64,000 nt of DNA from Otatea glauca. Its lineage: Eukaryota; Streptophyta; Magnoliopsida; Poales; Poaceae. The position numbers and the translations under genes are program-made. Under the pieces are notes generated by a model, which saw nothing but the letters and a program-made list of their open reading frames with translations, ran no database searches and had not been told where the DNA came from. Below are positions 10,460 through 20,442 of this stretch, piece after piece. The stretch is from the NCBI GenBank assembly GCA_036346275.1, contig CM070722.1, forward strand, positions 24,575,336 to 24,639,335, given 5' to 3'. Within the stretch, counting starts at the first letter, position 1, and each line of letters begins with the position of its first letter.

Positions 10460-10907
10460 ATGTGTATGTGTGGAGATCTTTGCAGGCTTGTCTGCTCTTG
10501 GGAAATTTCAACTTGGAAGAGGAGGTACTGGAAGTGCCGCAACTACGCTTCGATCCACGGAGAAGAGCTCAAGGATCGCCGCATGGTAACAATCGTACGG
10601 GTTACATAACATTTGTGAATGAAACTTTGCTAATTTACGTTTCATCCAGTCACCTCCGCCACTGTGTGAATTTGAGCAGTGGTTTGATACGGAGATCAAT
10701 CCCGAGGACCAACGACTTCTTGACCAAGCCAAGCTGGCGGGGACGAGTTCACGCGCGGCTTCAAGAACAACGCGATGTCGCACGCGAGGAGGCATGTAGG
10801 AAGGAAGCGGAGGAGAAGGAGGCCGAGAGAGAGGAACGAGAGAGGCGCGGCGTGCGAGAAGCCCACGAGGCATGGGCGAATGGGAAGTGGCCTCGAAGCA
10901 CTCAGTA
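10460..10907 (+). CDS. GRF-type zinc-finger protein (MULE cargo)
   Basis: Exon 1 (10460-10585) encodes MCMCGDLCRLVCSW followed by RRYWKCRNYA. It ends ATG|GTAACA and joins in phase 0 to the acceptor ATCCAG at 10649, giving SPPPLCEFEQWFDTEINPED. The pattern C-C-G-x-x-C ... R-Y-W-x-C ... C-x-F-x-x-W-x-D is that of GRF zinc fingers, which bind nucleic acid in characterised proteins. The following part is charged and helix-prone (EKEAEREERERRGV) but lies in a different frame from the zinc finger, so there is a frame change near 10730-10790. Without it the frame stops at 10799. A poly(A)-type AATAAA is at about 10968. The open frame extends upstream of 10460 without an ATG, so the start is uncertain. 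The role in transposition is unknown. Confidence 0.65.
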
Positions 10908-11721
10908 GACGTCTGGTGTTAACTTTGGTTTTCCTTGTTCGTGGTACTCCTTTCAGTTTTAAGCCGTAATAAAGAGTGCGGCCTACCCTTCAAGTGTGTG
11001 CTCACTGTCCTCAACTAGCCTTAGAGAGGGAACCGATTGCATTTTCGGAGGGCTCGGATATGTCCTACTGCTCCAGTTGTCCCAAATGATGTTATTTTTG
11101 TCCATCAAGATAGGTTATAGCATTTTAAGTTCATAAGATTTGATTTCATCGAGTTTGACCCTCGTTTGCGAAAGATACGGCCATTTTGATGTTTTACCAA
11201 TTGCATGTTCGGACAACAATAAAATAGTGCATCCTAAAGTTACATCTAAATATTTTTACATAATTGTAACCTATGCAAGCCCAAGAATGCAATAAAACTG
11301 GTTCGGTCAAATTTTGAGGTCCTTTAGACATTATTCTAACTACTTGAACAATGAATGCTATAAAGGGTTTAAACTAGCCATCTTTGATTCAAAATGCAAT
11401 CATATTTATATATTTTTGCAAAAATTAAGTGCATAAGGTTGTAGTAACTTACTCTATTTATTTCATGATTTATGGATCAACACACAATGTAATTCCTTCA
11501 CAATCCATAGTTAGAGCCTAGCATTCGAACTCAAATAAAATTATTTTTCTGCAAACAATACATAGATTTTTATTTTAGAAAGTAATTCCTCATTCCAAAA
11601 TTTAAATTTAGAAACAAGTTTCATTTCATTTGGACATTCCTAGCAAAAGTTATGGGGTTCATATTAAATAGGCATATAGTAATTACAAAAAATACTAAAA
11701 AAAAAATTGTTTCGCCTGCAA
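10908..11721. other. MULE 3' noncoding region
   Basis: AT-rich DNA between the zinc-finger gene and the right inverted repeat. Apart from the AATAAA near 10968 I see no gene or repeat. Confidence 0.6.
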
Positions 11722-11952
11722 CCCCCTGTCGCCCCTGTCTCGGGCGATCGCCCCTGTCTCGGGCGATAGGGGGAGCCCACCGGTAACAGCTCTTTTTTTG
11801 CCGTTTGAGGCTAACGGTAGCAGGGCCTATCGCCCGTGTATGGGGCGATCGCCCCATACATGGGTTATGGGCCTCCATTTCTGCTAATTTTTCATCCGGA
11901 CGCATAGTTTTGAAAAAAAGAATAAAAATAAATATTAAAGAAAAAAAAATTC
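11722..11952 (-). repeat. MULE terminal inverted repeat, right
   Basis: Inverted partner of the left end, with the same landmark order. It carries one extra GGGCGATCGCCC plus GAGACAGG unit compared with the left repeat. Confidence 0.88.
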
Positions 11953-11961
11953 CTCAAAGAC
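11953..11961. repeat. MULE target site duplication, right
   Basis: Exact second copy of CTCAAAGAC, fixing the right end of the element. Confidence 0.9.
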
Positions 11962-12003
11962 GTGCGACAATCCTATCACAGACGGGTGTCCTATTGGTAT
12001 GAT

Positions 12004-12102
12004 TGGGCTGCTGGATTTGAGGGGGAACTGGGCTACCGAGTGTCGGACACAATATGGGCTGAATCCACCAAATGGACAACAAGGGCAAGCAGTATATATA
12101 AA
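12004..12102 (+). promoter_or_regulatory. plus-strand promoter-like module in formin intron 1
   Basis: Three TGGGCT motifs (12004, 12029, 12055) precede TATATATAAA (12093-12102). TGGGCY site II elements are common in plant promoters of growth-related genes. The direction is opposite to the formin, so any transcript would be antisense to formin exon 1 until it meets the copia element. Confidence 0.4.
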
Positions 12103-12133
12103 CACAGCCTGAAGCAAAGAGGAGGCGGAGAGA

Positions 12134-12211
12134 TATGAACCTGGCTTTTGCCTTCTTCCTTCTTGTGTCCTCTTCCTCTCTTCTTCTCCAAATCCCTCCG
12201 ATCTCTTGTTG
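12134..12211 (+). CDS. 25-residue hydrophobic small ORF
   Basis: ATG 32 bp after the TATA box above opens a peptide MNLAFAFFLLVSSSSLLLQ ending ISC-stop. It looks like a lone secretion signal, but could equally be an accident of a CT-rich leader. There is no continuation by an obvious splice. Confidence 0.2.
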
Positions 12212-12268
12212 ATCTACCCTGCACTCCATACTCTTCCTAGTCTAAACTCTGATTCTTCCTCTAACTAC

Positions 12269-12338
12269 CAATCATCGGTCAGGATCGTAACAATCCATCC
12301 ATTGCCTTCTGGGCGAAGAGCTTCCTCAGCAACGCCAT
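12269..12338 (-). CDS. formin exon 1 (start codon exon)
   Basis: Read on the minus strand, the exon opens ATG-GCG-TTG-CTG and encodes MALLRKLF..K..DGLL, the conserved first residues of class II formins. It ends ATTG|GTAGTT, phase 1. Joined to the acceptor at 3016 it gives IVF-NSC, which lines up with the family's VYVFDCC-type segment. An in-frame TGA (near 12282-12284) interrupts the peptide five codons before the splice site; it is one transition from CGA. The purine-poor 50 bp upstream ends at the copia target duplication. Confidence 0.65.
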
Positions 12339-12388
12339 TACTAATGAACTTTTGAGAGAGAGAGGGTTTGACATGGAAAAGGGAAGGG
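12339..12388 (-). promoter_or_regulatory. formin 5' UTR remnant
   Basis: Fifty bases between the formin ATG and the copia insertion. On the minus strand they are CT-rich (CCCTCTCTCTCTC), as in plant leaders. The leader continues at 44388 on the other side of the insertion. Confidence 0.5.
12384..12388. repeat. Sirevirus target duplication, left
   Basis: AAGGG immediately before the 5' LTR; the same five bases follow the 3' LTR at 44383-44387. Confidence 0.85.
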
Positions 12389-13817
12389 TGAAAGCATCTA
12401 GGCCTCTAGTTTATATTGAGTTTTGGTAATTAATGAAAATTAAAGAAAAAGGACTAACTATTTTATTTGAGCTTTATGAGAATAGGTTGGTCCGAAGATT
12501 GACGAACGTGGGAGCTCAAAATGAGAAAAAGGGAAGAGCATGCATAAGTGAAAAATAATTAAGGTATAAAATTTAAGGAGTTTTCATAGTCTTTTACCGA
12601 TCTCGGAGTTTGGAGAAAAGATCGGATTGTTAGAATAGGCGCCATACTATTAAGAGGGGTTATCGCCGCTTGATCGGTGTCGAAAAAGGGTTAGAGGCTC
12701 AATACTTGTGCATTTAGATGATCATAAGGCTTGCATAAAAAGAATTATCTCTTGTGATGAAAAGGAATGAAATTCCTTGCTTTGGGTGGAGTGGACCAGT
12801 ATGACCGGCCCCCTCCGGTCATACCGGTCGTCGGTATGACCAGGCCCAGGCCGGTCAGTTTTTTCAGAGAGAACACTTTTTGACCGAAGGAGGGCGGTAT
12901 GACCGGAGGGCCTTTGGTCATACCAGTGAGCGGTATGACTGGGCCCTCTCCGGTCATACCGACCATGTAGACAATGGTCACTAACAGCGCATTAAATGCA
13001 CTGTAGCGACCGTTGCTTCTGAGGGGTGGTCATACCGGCCCAAGGGCGGTATGACCAGCCCCTCAGGAGGTTTTTTACCAACTTTTGAGCAACAGCTATA
13101 ATTGGTTGGTGAGGGTTATAAATACCCCCCACCTGCATTCTGAGGAAGCTTCTTTACCTCATTGATCATCTTCTAGCTCTAGAAAGTCTCCAACTCTATT
13201 GTGGGCATTAAATCTTCATTTGGTGAGAGTTGGGAGAAAAATTGAGTGGTGCATTTAGTGTTGAGCCTCTAGACACTCAGCTCGACCTCGAGCAAGCATC
13301 ATCACTTATTACTCTTGGAGGTTGCCGCCTCCTAGACGGCTTGGAGGCGTGTGGCATCGGTTATCTTCTCAACGAAGATTGTGAGGAGGCCGATCGATTG
13401 TGAAGGCAATGAGCTCGCCTAACCGGAGTGGTGAAGAGCTACCACAAGTGATTGAGGAAGGCTCAAGCGAGTGGAGCCAGCTTGAAAGTGATCAAGTCAC
13501 CTCAACGTGGATTAGGGGAGACCGGCAAGTCTCCGAGACCACGGGATAAAATTGCTTGTCCCTTTCTCTCTTGTGAATTGTTTTTGTTATTCTTGTGATA
13601 AATTACAATTCCTAGCTCTTGAGTAGATTATTTGTGTTTGAATTTTCCATTGCTCTACTTAGGATTGCTTGAGTGTTTGGTGATCATTAGAGTTTGTAGT
13701 TGTAAATTTGCAATTATTGCTTCCATGTTTTAGTGACTTATTTAATTGCAAATTAGTATTGAAAAATTTAGAAACCTCCTATTCACCCCCCTCTAGTCGG
13801 TTATCCTTGATCCTACA
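12389..13817 (+). repeat. Sirevirus 5' LTR
   Basis: Begins TGAAAGCATCTAGG and ends GATCCTACA. The U3 has a cluster of inverted GGTATGACCGG/CCGGTCATACC units (12800-13060). A TATAAATA box is at 13117-13124. Confidence 0.92.
13117..13124 (+). promoter_or_regulatory. LTR TATA box
   Basis: TATAAATA after the GC-rich palindrome cluster; conserved in the 3' LTR at 43682-43689. Confidence 0.7.
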
Positions 13818-13819
13818 AG

Positions 13820-13831
13820 TGGTATCAGTGC
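13820..13831 (+). promoter_or_regulatory. primer binding site (initiator Met tRNA)
   Basis: TGGTATCAGTGC two bases after the LTR. It matches the usual TGGTATCAGAGC complement of the Met-tRNA 3' end except at one position. Confidence 0.8.
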
Positions 13832-13871
13832 TTGGACTATCTTTTGGGGCTTCACCGCCTAGAGAGTAAGG

Positions 13872-15692
13872 ATGGCTAGCGATGGGGTGTCAATAGGTAA
13901 GGCGCCATTTTTCGATGGCACGAATTATGCTTATTGGAAAATTCGCATGACCGTTTATCTTAAGGTCATGAGCCCAAGTATATGGAGAATTTTAGTTGAG
14001 GGTTTCACTCCGGAGGTCAATCCCACACTCACAATAGAACAAGAGGAGCGAAACATTCATCTCAATGCTCAAGCTATGAATGCTCTTTTTGGTGCTTTGA
14101 ACACGGATGAGTTCAATCGAGTGAGCAACCTTGAAACCGCTCATGAGATTTGGACAACCATCTCGGAAATTCATGAGAGGACATCCTCGATCAAAGAAGC
14201 CAAATTGCATATGCTTCAGATCAAATATGAGAGTTTTATTATGTTGCCCCATGAAAACATCAATGAGATGTATTCACGGTTGAACAACATAGTAAATGAG
14301 CTCAAGGGCCTTGGAGCATCACTAACCGATTTTGATATTGTTCGTAAGATGCTTAGGGCTCTTCCAAAAAAATATGAGACCTTGGTGACATTGTTTCTCA
14401 ACTCACCGGAGTTGCCAAGAATGACGTCAACGGGACTTCTTGGAAACCTCATAACAAATGAGCTCTACAAGAAGGATAAGGAAGAGCTCTTGGAGCAAAG
14501 CTCTTCGAAGAAAAAGAATATCGCCTTCAAGACGAAAGTGGAGTCAAGCGATGAGGCGCTTGATAACTCCGATGATGATGAAGACACCGAGGAGGAAATG
14601 GCCCTCCTTGTAAGAAGAATGAAGAGATTCATGAAGAGGCGCTCAAGCACAAGTGCTTCTCAAAAATTCAAGAAGGGACAATACTCTAGCACCAACCGAT
14701 ATGCAAATATTCGGTGCTATGAGTGTGATGAGAAGGGACATATTGCCTCCAAATGTCCCAAGAAAAAGGATGGTAAGAACAAGTCGCCTTTGAAGAAGAA
14801 GTTCTTTCATGGAAAGAAAAAGCTCTTCAAGAAGTTGAATAATGACGAGAAAGGCGAGGCTCACATTGGAGAGTAGAATTCCGAAGAAGAATATTTGGAC
14901 TCTGACTCTTCCGAGGATGATACACCTCCAAAGAAGAAGGGTCTTGCCGGCATTGATATCAAGGAGGCTTCATCACCTTTCGTCACTCCTTTGTGTCTCA
15001 TGGCAAAAGGAAATTTTAAGGTAAAATCAAATGATGATGAACCCTCCTGTGATGAACTAATGGATATGCTTGAGGACTTGAATGAGTATCTCGGTAAAGA
15101 AAAGTCTAAACATAAAGCTTTGAGAAAAGAATACCTTTCCCTCAAAGATTCTTATGAGGAGCTAAAGGAAGCTCATGAGACTCTTCTTGCTAAGGACCAT
15201 TCAAATTCTCAAAATGATATAGGCATTAGTTGCAAGATTATTGATGATGTATCTTGCTTAGAAATCGATTCATGTTGTATATAAAAAACTAGCATATCTA
15301 CTTCTTGTGATGATTTATTTGATATACCATCAATTTCATGTGCTAGCTCAATCCCATGTCATGAGAATTTAATGGTAGAAAATAATGAACTTAAAGAACA
15401 AGTAGTCAAACTTAGCAAGAGCTTAGATAGATGCTTTAAGGGAAAATATACTCTTAACAAAATCTTAAATAGTCAAAGATGCTCCTACAATAAAGAAGGA
15501 CTAGGGTATGTTCCTAAAAAGGGCAAAAAGATTAATAACCAAGCTCCTCGATTTGTAAAATCAAATGGGAAGCTTTGTTATAAGTGCCATGATGTAGGAC
15601 ATTTAGCAAATGATTGCCCCTTAAGTAAAGCATCTAAAAATAATGTTTATGATTCTTGCTATGTTCTTAAGAAAAATAAAAGGGTAATATAA
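13872..15692 (+). CDS. Sirevirus gag, two in-frame stops
   Basis: Capsid/nucleocapsid polyprotein that packages the element RNA. It opens MASDGVSIGKAPFFDGTNY and continues with a copia gag (UBN2-type) domain (AYWKIRMTVYL, LPKKYETLV), an acidic serine stretch, and a zinc knuckle CYECDEKGHIASKC near 14715-14760. It then has a long coiled-coil segment and a second knuckle CYKCHDVGHLANDC near 15574. One frame runs through, but TAG at 14874 and TAA at 15282 interrupt it; both are single transitions from sense codons. Two zinc knuckles and a long coiled coil fit Sirevirus gag. Bases 15693-15824 continue similarity (NTIWVPKALVTNLQGPKQIW) in a shifted frame up to the pol start. Confidence 0.85.
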
Positions 15693-15824
15693 TTGCTAGA
15701 TTCGTTGGCACTCCTATACTTGGCCGTAGAAAGAATACCATTTGGGTGCCCAAAGCCTTGGTTACTAACCTCCAAGGACCCAAACAAATTTGGGTACCTA
15801 AAAGGACTTGATTATCTTTTGTAG

Positions 15825-18800
15825 GTGAACTACAAGACCGGTGGACGGCATTGGGTGTTGGATAGTGGATGCACTCAACACATGACCGGTGACCGGAAAA
15901 TGTTCACCACATTTGAATCGGGAAATGGACAACATGACAAGATCACTTTCGGAGACAATAGTAAAGGAAAGGTATTAGGATTGGGTAAAATCGCTATCTC
16001 AAATGATCTTTCTATTTCAAACGTCTCATTAGTTGAAACTTTGAATTTCAATTTGCTATCCGTAGCACAAATTTGTGATCTTAGCCTTACTTGCATGTTT
16101 TCTAAGAATGGAGTAGTGATCTCGAAAGAAAATGATAGTTCTTTAGTATTTAAAGGTTTTAGATTTGGAAATTTGTATTTAGTTGATTTCACCTCAAATG
16201 AGTCATGTCTCCAAACATGTTTGATTGCAAAAACATCTTTAGGATGGTTATGGCATAGAAGACTAGCTCATGTTGGGATGATTCAACTCAAAAGACTTTT
16301 TAAAAATGATTTGGTTGTGGGCTTGAAAGATGTGAAGTTTGAGAAAAATAGGCTTTGTAGTGCTTGTCAAGCCGGCAAACAAGTGGCTAGTTCTCATCCT
16401 TCAAAGAGTATCATGTCCACATCTAGACCATTAGAGCTCTTACATATGGATTTGTTTGGCCCAACAACCTATAAGAGTAATGGAGGTAATTCTTATTGTT
16501 TAGTCGTTGTTGATGATTATTCAAGGTATACCTGAGTGTTCTTCTTAGATGATAAATCTGAAACCTCCGGTATTTTCAAAAGTTTTGCAAAAAGGGCCAA
16601 AAATGAATTTGATTTTAAAATAAAGAAAATCCGTAGTGATAATGGTTCTGAGTTCAAAAATACAAGAATTGAAGATTATTGTGATGAACTTGGAATAAAG
16701 CACGAGCTTTCCGCCACCTACACTCCGGAGCAAAATGGAGTTGTAGAACAGAAAAATCGAACATTAATCGAAATGGCAAGAACTATGCTTGATGAGTATG
16801 TCACTTCCGATAGTTTTTGGGTGGAAGCCATTAATACCGCTTGCCATGCAACAAATAGGCTTTATTTGCATCGTCTTTTAAAAAGGACCTCCTATGAGCT
16901 TCTTATTGGAAGAAGACCAAACATATCTTATTTTCGAGTTTTTGGTTGCAAATGCTATATTCTGAAAAAGGGTTTTCAACTTTCAAAATTCCAAAGTCGT
17001 TGTGATGAAGGTTTCTTGCTTGGCTATTCCTCAAATAGTAAAGCATATCGCGTGTTTAACAAAAGTAAAGGTTTTGTGGAAGAAACTTGCGATGTTAAAT
17101 TTGATGAAACTAATGGCTCTCAAGAAGAGCAAGAAAATTTGGATGATGTAGGTGATGAAAGACTAAGAGAAGCAATGAAGAACATGACAATTGGAGACAT
17201 CAAACCCAAGGAGGATAAAGATGATCAACCTTCATCCACTCAAGTTGAACCCCCTACTACCGCAACGCCAAGTCAAGTTCAACCCATTGACATGGATGAG
17301 AAGGAGAGTGATCAACAAGATCAACATTTACCTCATAGAATTCATCATGGACTCTCCAAGGATCATCCAATAGATCAAATTTTGGATGACGTTAGTAAGG
17401 GTGTTCAAACTCGATCTCGTATCGCTTCTTTTTGTGAACATTACTCCTTTGTGTCTTCCTTTGAACTTACACATATAGACGAATCTCTAGATGACCCGAA
17501 TTGGATGAATTCAATGAATGAAGAGCTCAACAACTTCGCTCATAATGATGTATGGACACTAGTTGAAAGACCCAAGGATCACAATGTTATCGGCACCAAA
17601 TGGGTATTTCGAAACAAGCAAGATGAGAATGGTATAGTGGTAAGAAATAAGGCAAGATTAGTGGCGCAAGGCTTCACCCAAATAGAAGGATTAGATTTTG
17701 GTGAAACCTTTGCATCTGTAGCTAGATTGGAAGCTATTAGAATCCTACTTGCCTTTGCATCTTGCTTTGATATCAAATTATTTCAAATGGATGTACAGAG
17801 TGCATTTTTAAATGGACAAATATCCGAATTGTTATTTGTTGAACAATCTCCCGGCTTTGAAAGTTCTAAATATCCAAACCATATTTACAAACTCTCTAAG
17901 GCGCTATATGGTCTCAAACAAGCTCCTAGAGCATGGTATGAGCGGCTTAGAGATTTTCTACTTTCAAAAGGTTTTAAAATCGGGAAAGTTGATACAACAC
18001 TCTTTACAAAAATAATTGATGATGAATTCTTTGTATGTCGAATTTATGTCGATGATATTATATTTGGTTCTACTGATGAAAATTTTTGCAAAGAATTCGG
18101 TGATATGATGTCTAGGGAATTTGAAATGTCAATGATTGGAGAATTGAGCTTCTTCCTTGGACTTCAAATCAAGCAACTCAAAAATGGAACTTTTGTGAGT
18201 CAAACCAAGTATGTGAAAGATTTGCTCAGGAGGTTTGTCATGGAAGACTCAAAACCTATCAAGACTCTGATGGCATCCAACGGGCATCTTGATCTAAATG
18301 AGGGAGGTAAATCGGTAGATTTAAAACTTTATCGTTCTATGATTGGTAGCTTACTCTATCTTACCGCATCTAGGCCCGATATTATGTTTAGTGTTTGTAT
18401 GTATGCTCGCTTTCAAGCTTCTCCTAAAGAATGTCATTTAGTAGTTGTTAAGAGAATTCTAAGATATTTAAAGCATTCCTCAAATATAGAGTTATGGTAT
18501 CCTAAATGTGCTAAGTTCGATTTAATTGGTTATTCAGACTCGGATTATGCGGGTTGCAAAGTGGATAGAAAGAGCACCTCCGGGAGTTGCCAATTGCTAG
18601 GAAGGTCCCTAGTCTCATGGTTCTCCAAGAAACAAAATTCCGTAGCTTTATCCACCGCCGAAGCCGAATATATATCCGCCGGTAGTTGTTGTGCACAATT
18701 GTTTTGGATGAGGCAAACCTTAATGGATTATGGTATTAATTTAAAAAATGTGCCTCTTTTCTGTGATAATGAAAGTGCCGTTAAAATAGCCAACAACCCA

Positions 18801-18998
18801 GTCCAACACTCAAGAACCAAACACATAGATATTCGTCATCATTTCCTAAGAGATCATGTTAGCAAAGGTGACATTGTGATTAGTCACATTAGAACCGAAG
18901 ATCAATTGGCGGTTATCCTCACCAAACCCTTAGATGAAGCAAGGTTTTGTAAATTGAGAAATGAATTAAATGTCATAGATATCTCCAATATTGCTTGA
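15825..18998 (+). CDS. Sirevirus pol (PR-IN-RT-RH), one in-frame stop
   Basis: Copia polyprotein. The aspartic protease active site is DSGCTQHM (about 15861). The pre-integrase zinc region has LWHRRLAHVG and CSACQAGK. The integrase core shows the three acidic residues in MDLFGP, RSDNGSEF and EQNGVVEQKNR. The reverse transcriptase has WVFRNKQDENG, RLVAQGFTQ, FQMDVQSAFLNG, YGLKQAPRAWY and the catalytic YVDDIIFG (18045 on). RNase H has YSDSDYAGC, STAEAEYIS and CDNESAVKIANN, ending HIDIRHHFLRDH. All catalytic residues are present. The single lesion is TGA at 16533-16535 after DDYSRYT, where a tryptophan is expected. The start is set by similarity, with no ATG before the protease motif. Confidence 0.9.
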
Positions 18999-20442
18999 TA
19001 GTGTGCAAAATAATTGGTTCTTAACTTAATCTCTTTTTGATTGACGGAACTTCATGATGGACAACACATTAAGGGGGAGTGTTATATCTTTTCATATATA
19101 CCACATCCCTATACACGTGGAAATATTTAACAAGTGCACATATATTTTTTTTAAAAAGGAGGGAAGTTCTCTTAAATAACACCTAAGCCTACATACTTTG
19201 AAAATTATTTTGTTTTCAACACTCAGTAACACCTAAGCCTACATACTTTGAAAATTATTTTGTTTTCAACACTCAGTAAGAGATGTTATTTTCTAAAATT
19301 TTTATCTCAAGGTATATATCTCACATTCAATTCAATCTATTCTATCTAATAGTCTCTACATTAGAAAATTATTCCAAATGTTTTAAGTCAAGTTTCTCAA
19401 AATTCTTCCAAAATCAAAATTTGATCTATATTGATCTATTATAATGCACAATGTGAGAAATTGCCGTGGAGCTAGATGGGTGTCAATAACTAGTCTCATA
19501 AAAGGTATTTTGAACTCATATATGCTCTAAAATGTGTAATCTATGTAATGAAAGTTCTCTTATTCTCAAAGATTGAATTTTCTCTCAAAAGAAGCCTATT
19601 TAATAAAATTATTTGTGATAACCTCTTTTTCTTGATTATTTCATTAAGTTGGAGTGCTCAATTAAGACATTTCCTAAAAATATGAATAAATGAGCAACCA
19701 CAACTCATTTTGGATCTTAAAAGGCCTTTGCAGCCTGTCAGGGTCGGTGTGACCGCACATGGGGGCAGTAGCACCAGCGAGCGGTATGACCGGCCCCTGT
19801 GCGGTCATACCGGGCTTTTGGAGTTAGGCAGTTTCGGTGCGTTTCTCGGTGCAACTGCCTCCTCTTTTTCTCTCTTGGCCTGCCCTTACTCCTCTCATTC
19901 TTATCTCCTCCTCTCTCTCTCCTCTCAAGAACTCTCTCTCTCCTTCTCAAAATCTCTCAAGAAGAAACCTCACAAATCCGGATCTTTTGGTCAAAATTCT
20001 TGCTCTCATCTTGATCTCCTGATCCAAGGTACTCTTTCTTCTTTGAAATCCCTTGCATTGATCATGCCCTAGGGTTCCTATTCGGTTTTTTAGGGTTTAA
20101 TGCATAATGTGGCAAAATTCGATGAAATAAATTGAAATCCTTGAGAGAAATGAGTAGCTCATTGATCTTTGATGTCTATTTATTCCAGTCAAGGGCTCGA
20201 TCTGCTCAAAAATTCAGGATTTCACATATTTGGGAAAGAAGGGCCCGTGTTGTCGGTCGTACCGACCCTCGGGCGGTAGCACCGCCCATGTCCGGTGATA
20301 CCGGTCCTTGAGCGGTATGACCGGGCCTGCTGAACCAAAAATACCAGATTTTGCTTATTTTTCCACAAATAGCATTATAATCCACCTCTACGGCTATTAA
20401 TCCTTGTTCTCATTATATCTATTCCTTGCAATCATAGTCATC
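18999..20442. other. pol to env-like spacer
   Basis: Noncoding. It holds a polypurine-type AAGGGGGAG at about 19070, an exact 50-bp tandem duplication (19177-19276), a CT-rich tract (19880-19960), and two clusters of the same GGTATGACCGG-type inverted motifs as the LTR (19740-19815 and 20255-20330). It may carry the leader or promoter of the following ORF. Confidence 0.65.
19177..19276 (+). repeat. 50-bp exact tandem duplication
   Basis: Two identical units starting TAACACCTAAGCCTACATAC. The absence of differences points to recent slippage or an assembly duplicate. Confidence 0.9.

Larger units (their letters stand above)
3645..11952 (+). mobile_element. Mutator-like element (MULE) with three genes
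   Basis: An 8,308-bp DNA transposon bounded by a perfect 9-bp target duplication and imperfect terminal inverted repeats of about 220-230 bp. In order it holds a purine-rich tract, a 172-bp tandem repeat, a MURA-type transposase, a 39-bp tandem array, a plant mobile domain gene, an internal block resembling the inverted repeat, and a GRF-type zinc-finger gene. All three genes read left to right. The element is in intron 1 of the formin and in the opposite transcriptional sense. The intact ends and duplication suggest a fairly recent insertion, but frame changes in all three genes suggest this copy is not autonomous, unless sequence errors are responsible. Confidence 0.9.
883..12338 (-). pseudogene. 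class II formin (PTEN-like N-terminal half), broken
   Basis: Class II plant formins carry an N-terminal PTEN-like phosphatase/C2 module that binds membrane lipids, followed by FH1 and an actin-nucleating FH2 domain. Four exons match this family in order: a MALLRKLF start (12338-12269), the phosphatase-like segment with LLMHCENGAWPALAF (3015-2302), the C2 segment with QGDVVIEC (2233-2012) and the acidic linker (1930-883). Intron borders are GT-AG, and exon phases join correctly at every junction. Lesions are an in-frame TGA in exon 1, a 1-nt shift in exon 2 near 2880 and a 1-nt shift at a six-base run in exon 4 (1295-1300). No FH2 is present before the left edge. Intron 1 contains the whole MULE, and a copia element begins 50 bp upstream of the ATG. 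It is most likely a pseudogene. A functional gene with sequence errors is less likely because three lesions would have to be wrong. Confidence 0.8.
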
